A stretch of 20,659 nt of DNA, from contig JAHBMJ010004338.1 in NCBI GenBank assembly GCA_018398765.1, positions 36,220-56,878 on the forward strand, given 5' to 3'. A model generated the notes under the pieces. The model ran no database searches and was not told the origin of the DNA. It saw nothing but the letters and a program-made list of their open reading frames with translations. Position 1 is the first letter of the stretch; each line of letters starts with the position of its first letter. Below are positions 10,114-19,037 of the stretch, one piece after another. This DNA is from Chromera velia (lineage: Eukaryota > Sar > Chromeraceae). Position numbers and translations under genes: made by a program.

Positions 10114-10217
10114 GTGACTAAATCCGGTAGCCATCGAGCGCCAATGGCGATGGGCAGTCTGGACATACAATGGGCATTGCGGGCCTAGGAGCGTAAGAAC
10201 TCGCTCGGCGAACTAGA
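10114..10217 (+). repeat. Dispersed repeat R1, copy b
   Basis: This 104-bp core is the same length as R1 copy a, with 8 differences, all transitions. It follows the GAT microsatellite at the end of LINE copy B and ends GGCGAACTAGAA, after which the sequence no longer matches copy a. R1 copies a and b therefore bracket the whole A-B retrotransposon tandem as direct repeats. Confidence 0.8.
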
Positions 10218-11055
10218 AGCCACACCGAGGCTAGAAGTGATCGATCAGTCACACCTTAGACAGGCAGTCAGGAAAAACCTGCGTTGGAGACTACATGGAA
10301 ATGCATGAACTGCACAAACAAGACTGCAGGACGAGGCAAAACAGAGCGCGCCAAGGCTCAACAAGCAGGGGGTCGGCAGACAGAAAGGGGAAACTGTCAA
10401 GACGAGATCAGAGTCGTTGGGGCAGAATGACCTACCTCCTGCGAGTCTTGCTCAAAGGAACAAAAAGACTGGCTAGAGTTGGTCACACGTGCATGCCCTT
10501 CCGTTGTTTTTCTTATGTCTGCCTAAGTGCAAGGTGGTCGACTACCTGGCGCGTGGTGCTTCTGTTCGAGGTCGTGGCAAGAAAGATAGAAAGACAAAGG
10601 AGAAAGAAAAAGGAAGGGAAAAGAACAAAAAGAGAAGAGGAAAGAGCGATTGAAGCTGCGTGCATGGATTGATTAATCAGCACGCAAGAAAGCTGGAGTC
10701 GCTTGGCGCGCACATGCAGGCATTATTTCGGTAGGCGCAGCGGACAAGAGGGTGAAGAAAGAATTTCAAAGGCTTACCCTGTTAGGGATCGAATTCCCTC
10801 GCCCTGCATGCCCATGCAGCCCTATCCCAAAAACCCCGGAAATGGACATAGGAGGGGGGGCAACGAGAGAGAAAACCGTCTGACCCATAAGGCAATCAAT
10901 CCGAGGTAGTTCCTGAACGTATGCGAAGGCACTCTGATACAGCGCATGCACTAGCTACAGGCCGTTTATATATCCAGGAGGACGGTGCTGGGGGCAGGGA
11001 GGAGAGGATGGACTCAGAGACCAACGGGGCACCGAGGTAGACAGGTGCGGACAGG
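10218..11055. other. Region without a supported gene
   Basis: A 125-codon plus-strand frame (10295-10672) ends in a long Lys/Arg/Glu-rich tail made by a purine-rich tract, and I do not consider it coding. A small palindrome, AGGGATCGAATTCCCT, lies at about 10783-10798. GCATGC words are frequent. Nothing else is recognisable. Confidence 0.5.
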
Positions 11056-11459
11056 CGTGTGGGAGAGGGATGCCCTAGGGGATCATTGCCGACAGAAGCT
11101 GCAAAGTCATGCAGACATATATATATAATATGCAGACTAACAATTTGACTGCATGCATGCAAATTCGTGCACGCAACACATGCATACGCAACGCTTTCGA
11201 CGCACGCAAACAACACCGCGTACAGGCTTGCGCGTGCGCGTGCGTCAAAGTGTTGTTTGCGTGCGTTGAAAGAGTTGCACGAATTTGCATGACGGTGGCT
11301 GCATGGGCTTAGGCCCCTAGGCAGGCCTAGCATTTGCATCTAACAAAAACGACAATACAGTAAAATATATTTAAAAAAAAAAAAAATGTATGTCAAATTG
11401 TTAGTCTGTCTGACTTTGCAGCTTCTTTCAGCATCCCCTAGGGCATCCCTCTCCCACGC
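11056..11459. repeat. Nested inverted repeat (foldback-like element, about 400 bp)
   Basis: The outer arms are 11056-11149 and 11390-11459: GGGAGAGGGATGCCCTAGGG, AGAAGCTGCAAAGTCA and CAGACTAACAATTTGAC recur in inverted order. The inner arms are 11156-11216 and 11250-11291. CATGCAAATTCGTGCA (11156-11171) is perfectly matched by 11276-11291, and CGCACGCAAACAACAC (11201-11216) by 11250-11265. The left inner arm carries a 17-base insertion and the left outer arm an AT-repeat insertion. A 14-A run sits in the right spacer at about 11373-11386. RNA from either strand could fold into a long imperfect hairpin. It could be a foldback or MITE-type transposon, or a small-RNA precursor. Confidence 0.85.
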
Positions 11460-11618
11460 ACTACTGACGTCGTCTCCCTCTCCATCAGCAGTACTGAGCC
11501 TCATTATGAGCAAGTGGAGAGAATGGAGGACCTACAGAAAGAAGAAGGCAGATTTAGCATGGTAAAGAAGACAGGCACAGGCTGCCATGGTGATCAGAAG
11601 CTTACGAATTCAGGGGTT

Positions 11619-12768
11619 TCACAGAAGAGACAAGAAAAGGCAGTGTGAGCAATTCTGCTCATAGTGGCAGAGTTTGCCCCTCTTTTTACTTCCTTGTGGG
11701 CGGCTGTCAGTACGGTAAGTGCTGGTCTGCACATAGTTTGCTGCATGCCTTCTGTCAAACTTGGCCTTTGCAGGTCGTTCTGCAGTGGGTGCTTCCGTAT
11801 GCATCCGTCGGCCTGTGATGCGTGTGTGATTCAGAGCCCCCCCCACGTCCCCATCAGCCTAAGGCGGTCAAGATCCTACATGTCCCAACCGTGGTACCAC
11901 AAAAAAACATGCACAACGGAGGGACACAAAGAGGGGGGCCAGGGTAAATCAGACTGTAGGGAGGGCCGTTGGGGTGTAGAGAGCGTGAGAGGGGACCCTC
12001 CGAAACGCCTGGCCCAGCCTGTCGCTCAGAGTTTTTCTGACTGCGGCACGTCAGTCCTCCCTCATGTCAGCGCTCACGTCTTCTCTCCTGTCCTCCCTCC
12101 CCCCGCTAAAGCGTAACCCACTTACCTAAACTACCCCAGTATGGTGGGTATGGGTGTAGAAGAGTGTAACGATGCGCTGACGAGGTGGATGCCGCCGCGG
12201 TAGGCGACTCGTCCCCTAGTTCATCTTGCACAAGCACCGGCGGCAATGCTATGTCTGCAAAGGCTTAACGGGGAAAGCCTTGGAAAGGTTTTCTGGAGCA
12301 AACCTTGGGAGTCCCGATGTGAGGTAACTCAGCTTCAAGCGGAAAAGGTCAGCAGAGCGAGTCTCGTTTTTGGCGTAGTCTCAAGTGTGCACGAGAGGAC
12401 TCTGAGCTGAAAACATTAGGCTTCTACCTAGGGTTCTCCATACCGAGTACAGGTCAACAAACCGTTTTATGGTATGGAATTAAATTTGGAGTATGTAATT
12501 CTGTTTTTTCCTCTGCACATGCATGAAGAGCTTGAACACTTCCATTTTAAGGAAGAAGAACGTGCAAAGGAGCTCCGGGAAGAGGTTGAATGGGGCAAGC
12601 CTCTTGTAGCCTCTTACAGTCTGCTTTATCGAGGTCGGCTAGCTGAAAGCGAACTACCCATAGACGTTGCTTTTGCTGATCAAGATTGATCATACTTCCT
12701 CCAAGGGGTTGGCTGTATCGCTTCAAATAAGTTACGTCGTCACCAGAAGGGAGTGGCTGCGTGTCCAT
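11619..12768 (-). CDS. Unknown protein, three-exon gene model (157 aa)
   Basis: The product is not recognised. I propose three minus-strand exons: 12768-12618, 12254-12126 and 11812-11619. Each junction has GT-AG signals (donors ACT|GTAAGA and TTAG|GTAAGT; acceptors TTTGCAG and ATCACAG). The phases agree: exon 1 ends with one base of a codon, exon 2 supplies two and ends with one, and exon 3 supplies two. The spliced frame has no internal stop. Exon 1 starts at an ATG, and its end reads QQKQRLWVVRFQLADLDKAD. Exon 2 is Pro/Ser/Thr/Tyr-rich (HPYPPYWGSL). Exon 3 is basic and ends KKRGKLCHYEQNCSHCLF plus a short tail; the Cys/His cluster might bind metal but matches no finger I know. No signal peptide or membrane segment is seen. 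The start could lie further upstream. A plus-strand reading opposite exon 1 is also open, so the strand is inferred from splicing. Confidence 0.5.
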
Positions 12769-12897
12769 ATAAATGTGTATGAATGTGTACTAGGAATGTG
12801 TACAGGTCCGTACATGAAAATATAGATTTCATTGTGTGTGCTCAGGTATTCCTCGTGTAAAATTCTCTCAGTTGTTGAACCTCTTACTTCCTTCCTC

Positions 12898-12903
12898 TTT
12901 ATA
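12898..12903 (-). promoter_or_regulatory. TATAAA box candidate for the three-exon gene
   Basis: Read on the minus strand, CAGTATAAAGAGG lies about 130 bases upstream of the ATG at 12768. The position suits a promoter if the 5' UTR is about 100 bases long. This is a single short motif, so support is weak. Confidence 0.2.
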
Positions 12904-13346
12904 CTGTGCAGGCTGAGAGCTCTGGCTGTCCAGGGAAAGACAGACAGAACTCCAAACTTCTGAATCAAAGAAGAGTGATCAAACGGCAACGAAGGGCGGT
13001 AAAATTGATAATGGGTCAAGGACGGAGTCTGACAAGAGGCGACGAAATATTTTAAATGAATACAAATAAAATATGTTCAATTTGACAGACGTAAACTGAA
13101 GAGGCAGCACTAGAGGCTTCGAAAAAGAAGAGGTGAACTTTTCAAGGATCGACTGGAAGAAGAGACGAAGAAACTGCTCACTCACCGTCTTCCAGCATCT
13201 TCCAGCGGACACAGAGAGAGATAGAGGGAATTCCAGATACAGAGGCGGAGGGTACAGATCGAATTCGATGTGGGACGGTGGCATGAAGAGTAAATCTGAT
13301 GTATGTGATATAGAGAAGGAGCAACCGGTATAATTCTGGGTCTGCA

Positions 13347-14181
13347 TTAAAAACATGAAATGCACCCCTCCCCACAGTATCTGCAGATATCCAACAAACG
13401 TCTCAGTGCATCGAGTACATCTTGATGTAGCCTATGACGTTCTCTCAAATATTTTTGGTAAGCAACCTTAGGGTATTCCAGTCCTAAATTTTGAGTTTTT
13501 TGCCCCGATTATACCTTTTCAAAAGTTTTTACCTTACTGCTCCCATGGTAAAAACGAATACAGATCGGTAAACTTCTTTTCCAAAGTGTTGGACGGCGAA
13601 AACCCCGACGTGAACCGAGACAGTGTCACCCACATGTGCATCTAGCAGAACGCCGTGTACTTGTTCAAGCTGAGCCTCCTTTTCACGGTCAGTAAAAGTG
13701 ACAGAAGGAGAGAGGCAAGGAGAGAGGCAAGGAGAGAGGAGAGAGAGAAAGAGGGAGAAAGAGGAAGAGAGAGAGGTGTCTGTGTGTGTACGTGTGTGAG
13801 AGAGAGAAAGAGATGAAGGGGGGGGGGAGGGGGGAGAAAGAGAGATCGCACGCCGGGTACCTGACCTTATACACATGAGCTTTGTATAAAAATCAAGTTG
13901 GCTTTACGGTCAAAAAACATTTTGGGTACGCACCTATCGTTTCTGGCGATCCCAGGGCCCCCAGAGGCCGCCGACCTACCAAAATGACCATCAGGGCCCC
14001 AGCAATCCAGATCTGCCAAAATTTTGACGAAAACTTTCCGAGGCCACCCTCAAAATTGCCAAGTTGCTCTTAAAGTGCTCAAAAAGCATACCAACACACA
14101 GAGAAGGCTCATTTCGTCCTCTCGTCTCTTCTTTTCTATCTTGTAGTATAGAACAGTACCGTTGATCAAAGTGATACCATT
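13347..14181 (-). CDS. Unknown gene: three phase-0 exons inside the left arm
   Basis: The product is not recognised and the 5' part is undefined. Proposed minus-strand exons are 14181-14092 (30 codons, NGITLINGTVLYYKIEKKRR at its start, donor TTG|GTATGC), 13678-13538 (47 codons, with HVGDTVSVHVGVFAVQHFGK, donor GCA|GTAAGG) and 13466-13347 (39 codons plus TAA, ending CRYCGEGCISCF). All junctions are in phase 0. The first intron is strongly pyrimidine-rich before its acceptor, and the second is only 71 bases. The middle exon alternates hydrophobic and polar residues like a beta-rich fold; the last is helical and basic, then Cys-rich. These exons lie in the segment missing from the right arm, so the partner locus cannot make this product. 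The exact first acceptor is a guess (GAGCAG), and alternative splicing into a PELYRLLLLYITYIRFTLHA segment (about 13280-13340) is possible. Confidence 0.4.
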
Positions 14182-14499
14182 CTGCTCCCCGGGAGCAATG
14201 CAACAAGACGGGCAGTAGCATGGTGGTAGACACAAAAGGGGAACATGAAAGCGAGTGGCGGCGGTGGGGTGGTTGTGGGAAGGAGGGGGGGGGAGGGGAT
14301 CTGGTTCGACGTTGTTCTTTCCCTCGGTGCTTTCTGTGTGTCAGCTGTCTCCAGAGCTCTACCCCTGAGGATAGATGCAGTAGAAAGAGAAGAGAGAGAG
14401 CTAATGGAATTTAGATGAGAAAGAGATCATAGCGAAGGATGGTGGTACATGCGGAGAGGAGCGGAAAGAAACAGGGAGGCTATCTGTCTATCCCTTCGA

Positions 14500-14503
<4 letters not shown>

Positions 14504-14536
<33 letters not shown>
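14504..14536. repeat. (TC)n microsatellite
   Basis: About sixteen perfect TC units, with a shorter AG counterpart in the inverted partner arm near 18438-18452. Confidence 0.9.
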
Positions 14537-14538
<2 letters not shown>

Positions 14539-15107
14539 GTCTCCCTTTCTCACTCTCTTTCTTTCGTTACCTTTCCTTTCTTCTTTCTTTCCTTCTTTTA
14601 TTGCTTGCTTCGTTTTTAGTTTGCCTAATTGAGGAGTTCAGAGCAGAATTTCTCTCAATGGCTCCAGCAACCAATTCTCGTCTTTTTGTCTACATGCTCG
14701 ATCTTCTTTTGTATCCTCCTTCGCTTATGTTCTAAATGGGCTGGGCTGATTCTGCTGCTCCCATTCATTTATAGTGAAGAAAAAAAGGGAGAAGGTCCCT
14801 ATCCAACCATCCATGTATCCATCCATCCATCCTTGGTCCCTTCTACCGCGCCCCTACTCCATTAATTTTTGGTAATTTACTGCGGTGCATGACCGAGTTC
14901 GTGAGGAAATTAAAGGAAATTATCTTTCCTCTACGCTGCCCCCTAGCTCTTTTCTCATCCACCATTGCTCTCTTACCCTTCTTTCCTGTTTTGCACCAGC
15001 CTGTTCCCTCCTTTTGGCTGCTTCATGTGAATAAATTTAGACAAGTAGAGAGAGGAGAGAAAAAACCAAGAAGAGCAATTAACAAAAACCAAGAAGAGCA
15101 ATTAATA

Positions 15108-16130
15108 AGGGAAAAGCTGAAAAGTGGACTTCCTTCCACATATTTGATTACATCCTAGATTAGATCTTCAAAGTGCTTAACTCTACACATTTTTGATATC
15201 TCTAAATCTCCAAACATCTCGATTTAACAATTCTTCTAAATAGAATATGCTCAAATAAAACTTAGAAACATAATTGACACGCTTATAGTTTCACTAAGAG
15301 CGTTAGATAGAATATTTTCGTAGTTTATAAATCAACCAGAAGGAAGGTGCTCTCATGCAATATCAGGTTTGGATATTTAAACCGATTTTTGAGAGATCCA
15401 AAGCTCAGAACCCAGCTTAAATTCTAGTTTAAATTAAGCCTTAAAACTATATCTCCATTATATTAAGGTCTAGACTTTAAACCAGGTCTAGACTGCCCTT
15501 TGCTATTGGGATACAATGGCTGCCGGCTAGGCTGCCGGGGTTAGTCAACCTCATGCAGGCTCATCATTATTATCATCATCACTTAGCCCTTGAACTATAA
15601 CCCTTGAAACAACTACTAAAACACTTTAATTCAAATTAGGTTTAAAGCAAGATTCTAGGCAAGATTACAGTAGTTTGTACATATACAGTAGTAGAGTCCA
15701 ATACTAAGTTCGATATACTGGGTTAAACTTTCAAGTTCAAATTTCAATTTAAGAGGTTCAAGAGGTTTACTTTTCTAAATTTAAACTATTTTAAACACTT
15801 TCTGCATACATGAACGGTAATGAGCGGTGCACCCTTTTAAAATGGTCATGGTCTTTTTCTCATCTTTATACTGTTACTGCAGTTCACGAATAGCCTAGCG
15901 GATAGCATGCTAAATAGCATGTCATTTAAATTTTTTACCTTTTTACACTATAGTTTTTATATGCCGAGTGCCCGGCATTGCATGAAGCAGAAGACCAATT
16001 AATCATCCGAATATGAATCTTATCTTTACTTAATTATTCTATCACTTTTGCAAACACTTTTTATTTTAATTTTAAGCCCGATCAATCCACCAACGATTGG
16101 ATCGAGCAGCCCATAGAGCTGAGCAGCCCA
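15108..16130. other. AT-rich island, probably decayed transposon sequence
   Basis: Base composition shifts sharply to AT between about 15160 and 16090, while the flanks are GC-rich. No gene is visible. It contains the inverted R1 relic at 15485-15593, GTTCAA/GGTTTAAA-rich stretches like those at the ends of the hAT-type element, and a tRNA-like A-box at about 15892-15902. It separates the left arm of the inverted duplication from the GC-rich spacer. Confidence 0.55.
15485..15593 (-). repeat. Decayed inverted relic of repeat R1
   Basis: On the minus strand a GATGATAATAATGATGA tract is followed by TTGACTAACCCCGGCAGCC and then CCAATAGCAAAGGGCAGTCT. These match the order of blocks in R1 copies a and b, with a short insertion between them, and similarity stops after about two thirds of the unit. 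As in the other copies, a GAT-type microsatellite sits directly at the TGACTAA edge. Confidence 0.6.
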
Positions 16131-16164
16131 TAGACCAAAGCATGCAAAGCGCAGACAGATTGTT

Positions 16165-16295
16165 GTTTGTTAGCGGCCTGGGAAACCAGGCGGGCCACGC
16201 GGTGTGGTCTGAGCCTCAGCGATGAGGTACACCCCCCTGCCGTTTGCGGGGGCGACCTCTATAAGACAAAACGGCGACAGTGCTCTAGGGCACCA
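16165..16295. other. Cluster of consecutive short GC-rich hairpins
   Basis: Five stem-loops follow one another: GCCTGG-GAAA-CCAGGC (GNRA-type loop), CCAC-GCGGT-GTGG, CCTC-AGCGAT-GAGG, a C5/G5 stem around CTGCCGTTTG, and GTGC-TCTAGG-GCAC. Such packing in about 120 bases suggests a structured RNA or a retroelement untranslated end. It matches no RNA family I can name, and some stems are short enough to arise by chance. Confidence 0.35.
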
Positions 16296-16547
16296 CTAAT
16301 CACACACACACATCTAACTGTACCAGACATACAGAGAAAAGGGGTTATTGTATGCATGTGTATGTAGATGTATCGCATAGTATCGCACAAATACAAAGCA
16401 ATACGTACGGCGTTGAACTCTGAACAGCTTCCTTAGCCTTCCTACCACTTTGTACCTGGAAAATGGAGACGGATGTATAGGTGAAATGAAGTCATCTTCG
16501 TGCATCATATACGGATCGAGACCGGTGGTCCCTTTCGTTCTTTATAC

Positions 16548-16733
16548 CTGATCTAGTACCTGATGTAGCGTCCAGTGCCGTCCACATGCATTGCAACATC
16601 ATGCAGATCTGGTTGGCTTTCTCATGGCTCTCTCTCAGGTGCCCACCAACTAAGAAGAGAGCCTCTCCGAGGCGTACCCTACCTGCTGTTCGAGCGTACC
16701 TGCTGAATTTCTTCAGCTGATCGTCTACTGAGC
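16548..16733 (-). CDS. Isolated candidate exon, function unknown
   Basis: This is a minus-strand open stretch with an AG acceptor (TGTGTAG) and a GT donor (AGATCAG|GTATAA). It encodes a helical-looking segment that includes RLGEALFLVGGHLRESHEKA followed by NQICMMLQCMWTALD. The amino-acid mix is protein-like, and the bordering sequence is not in frame. I found no neighbouring exon whose phase fits securely. It may belong to a longer gene, be a pseudogene fragment, or be chance. An alternative donor, TCAG|GTACTA, lies 12 bases earlier. Confidence 0.33.
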
Positions 16734-17844
16734 CTACACAAACCTGCCTGTGCCAGAAGCCCATCGATCGAGTCGAATCGACTCATCGGTACGTATACGG
16801 GCACGCGTGTGTGTGAACGTGTGTGTGAATTTTTGTGTTGTCTGCCAGCTCATCAGAGAGGGTGCATGTGCGGACAGAGAAAGAGGACATGCAGGAGACC
16901 GGAAGGAAGAAAGAACAGAGGCCAACCCAGACGGAGGCCGAGTCGACACTTCCTTCCGTCACTGGGCGTGAGGGCAGCGCAGTTGAGGGCAAGACACACT
17001 CTTATGAATTCACGCCTGTCTGTGCGGTGAATTGTCTCTCTGCGCCCCTAGCTGTCTCCATGATCGAAGGCTCATTTGCCTGCATGTTGCCCCAATCTCT
17101 CGATCGATCTCCCTCCACTGTTTGGGCCTTCGTGGACTCCTTTGAGTGAGTGAGGGATCCATGGAGGTTTACACAACAGAAGAGAAGAAGAGAGAGAATG
17201 CTTCATTCATTGCATCGGGAACGCCCATGGCATTGCATGCTGCTCCTCCCTCACAGCTGTCGACTGCTTTCTGTCCTTGTTGTTTCGTTCCAGTTTCGCT
17301 TACCCTCTTTTCCACTCGCCTCCCCTCCTCTCGTCTCCTCACAGCCCTTCCAACCCATGCAAGGAGAGCACAACCGATATGGTCGACACACAGGCAGGCA
17401 GGCCACAAGCTGATGGATGGACAGATGCCTACGTCCAGTCGTTCACTCAACCTGTCTGTCTCAGACAGCTGCCTTGCTGCTCCTTTGGGCTCCTTCTGAA
17501 GCCGCAGAAAAAAGGAGGGAGAAGAGAGCACGATCGATGAATCCGTCTCTGGTCCCCTCCCTGCTCCACCTCTTCCTTTCTGCCTGCAAAGAAATCACAC
17601 GCTACTCAATCCCCCCGCCCCTTCCCCCCCTCACCGCCCCTCACCTTACACTTGCCACACAGACCCAAACGAATCTACGAGGAAGTTTCTTCTGTTTTGT
17701 GTCTCTGCGTCATGCACGCCGACTCATTTCATGCAGATAGAAAGGGAAAAGGAGTAAAAGGAGAATGACAGGAAGGAAGGAACGAGGCGGGAAACAAACG
17801 CATGAATGAGGAGCCTGAGAGGGGGGGGGGCTTGGTGCTCGACT
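16734..17844. other. Spacer of the inverted duplication, no secure gene
   Basis: This GC-moderate sequence is rich in CTCC/CTGTCT words, CGATCG motifs and GGCAGGCAGG. Several frames of 70-120 codons exist on the plus strand (for example 16835-17149 after a GTCTGCCAG acceptor-like site), but none shows a family motif. I treat the region as unannotated. Confidence 0.4.
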
Positions 17845-18965
17845 TGGAATTGCTCTTCTTGATTTTTTCTCTTCTCTCTCTGCTTGCTTGTCTGCAATTG
17901 TTCACACGAAGCAGCCAAAAGGAAGGTACAGGCTGGTGCAAGACAGGAAAGAAGGGTAAGAGCAATGGTGGATGGGGAAAGAGGAGGCTGCATGGAGGAA
18001 AGATAATTTCCTTTAATTTACTCACTGACTCGGTCCCGCAATGCAGCAAAAATTAACGGAGGAGGGGCAGTGGAAGGGACCAAGGATGGATGCGTGAGGG
18101 CACCCTTCCTTCCTTTCTTCACTACGAATGAATGGGGGCAGCAGAATCAGCCCAGCCCAGCCCACTTAGATTATGAGCGAAGGAGGATACAAAAGAAGAC
18201 GGAGCATGTAGATAAAAAGACGAGAATTGGTTGCTGGAGCCATCCCTTCGGGAGGACACATTGAGAAGAATTCGGCTGTGAGACAAACAAACAAACGAAG
18301 CAAGCAATGAAGGAAGGGAAGGAAGGAAGGAAGGAAAGAAGAAAGGAAGGAAGGAAGGAAGGAAGGAAGGGAACAAAGAAGAAAGGAAAGGTAGCAAAAG
18401 AAAGAAAGAGAGCGAGATGGATGGAGAGAACAAGACAGAGAGAGAGAGAGAAGGGAAAAAAAGTCTCTTTCCCTTCATTCCTCTACACAACACCATCCTT
18501 CACCATGAACTCTCTCTCATCTGAATTCCATCTACTCTCTCTCTCCCTCTCTCATTTTTTCCCCTGCTGCATGCGCCAGTACGGGCAGAACTCTGCAGAC
18601 AGCTGACACACAGAAGGCACCAAGGGAAAGAACAACGAACCAACAAAACCCGCCCTTTTCACTCCTGCCGCTCGCTTTCATGTTTTTCCTCCTTTGCGTC
18701 CGCCGTCATGCCACCGTCCATCCTGTTGCACTCCACATCCCCTCTACATAACGCACCCGCCCTTTTCACCCCCGCCGTCCATTGAATTATTTTATGTACT
18801 CTTCTCCTCTGTATCTGGAATTCTCTCTCTCTGGCTCTCTCTGTGCCCGCTGAAAGACGGTGAGTGAGAAGTTTCTTCGTCTCTTCCTCCAGCCGATCCT
18901 TCACCTCTTCTTATTCGAAGCCTCTAGTGCTGCACCTCCAGTCAACCTCTGTCAATTACATTTCG
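17845..18965 (-). repeat. Right arm of the large inverted duplication
   Basis: The reverse complement of this arm matches 13085-15107 block by block over nearly its full length, with many substitutions and indels. It lacks the roughly 0.9-kb gene-bearing segment of the left arm, and instead carries an extra GGAA-type microsatellite and small tandem expansions. A donor-like GACGGTGAGTGAG and an acceptor-like TTCTTCGTCTCTTCCTCCAG are kept in both arms (about 18856-18894 here). The outer end lies about 70 bases from the TFIIS stop codon. Confidence 0.88.
18306..18372. repeat. (GGAA)n microsatellite
   Basis: This long imperfect GGAA/GAAG tract within the right arm is matched by a shorter TTTC/TTCC tract in the left arm near 14570-14600. 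Confidence 0.9.
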
Positions 18966-19037
18966 TTCGCATTCATTCACCGCACACACAAACGACCAGC
19001 TGCTTCCCTCCCCCCTGCTGTCCGGACCAGCTCCGTG

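Larger units (their letters stand above)
13085..15107 (+). repeat. Left arm of a large inverted duplication
   Basis: Long blocks of this arm reappear in reverse complement at 17845-18965, in the same order. Examples are GCACTAGAGGCTTCGAA at 13107-13123; CAGAGAGAGATAG through CCAGATACAGAGG at about 13211-13245; TTTCTGTGTGTCAGCTGTCT at about 14331-14350; GGCTCCAGCAACCAATTCTC at about 14660-14679; and the stretch 14880-15080 around AAATTAAAGGAAATTATCTT. The arm is longer than its partner mainly because about 13290-14215 has no counterpart there. Near its right end a unit of about 22 bases containing CCAAGAAGAGCAATTA is duplicated in tandem. Indels of mixed length argue that most of the duplicated DNA is not under coding constraint. 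Confidence 0.88.

Noticed and set aside
10295-10672. Plus-strand frame of 125 codons with a Lys/Arg/Glu-rich tail
   Set aside because: The tail is produced by a purine-rich tract; no splice context, domain or conserved segment supports it.
10783-10798. AGGGATCGAATTCCCT as a tRNA T-arm
   Set aside because: The loop has six rather than seven bases, the B-box consensus fails, and no acceptor stem or anticodon arm fits upstream.
11464-11648. Plus-strand segment TEPHYEQVERMEDLQKEEGR with an acceptor-like CCATCAG
   Set aside because: It looks protein-like, but no upstream exon fits its phase. It lies just downstream of the better supported minus-strand gene and partly reads on from the inverted repeat arm.
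12474-12689. Plus-strand frame EEERAKELREEVEWGKPLVA opposite exon 1 of the three-exon gene
   Set aside because: It has no good donor, and its continuation into later open segments hits stops. The minus-strand model has three phase-matched junctions.
12908-13071. Plus-strand terminal exon ending in DKRRRNILNEYK before an AATAAA word
   Set aside because: The best acceptor (TGTGCAG) leads into an in-frame TGA, and the alternative acceptors are weak.
13690-13850. Ser/Leu-rich peptides on the minus strand
   Set aside because: They are translations of (CT)n and related simple repeats, which more likely form the pyrimidine tract of an intron.
15958-15980. TGCCGAGTGCCCGGCA palindrome as a grass-type transposon terminus
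   Set aside because: It resembles a motif known from plant elements, but no second terminus or target duplication is present, and a similar GC-rich word near 3085 is too short to align.
16835-17149. Plus-strand frame after a TCTGCCAG acceptor-like site
   Set aside because: The composition is plausible, but there is no partner exon, motif or conservation, and the same bases are open on other frames.
18306-18606. Lys/Glu/Gly/Arg-rich plus-strand frame
   Set aside because: It is a translation of the GGAA microsatellite and neighbouring purine repeats.
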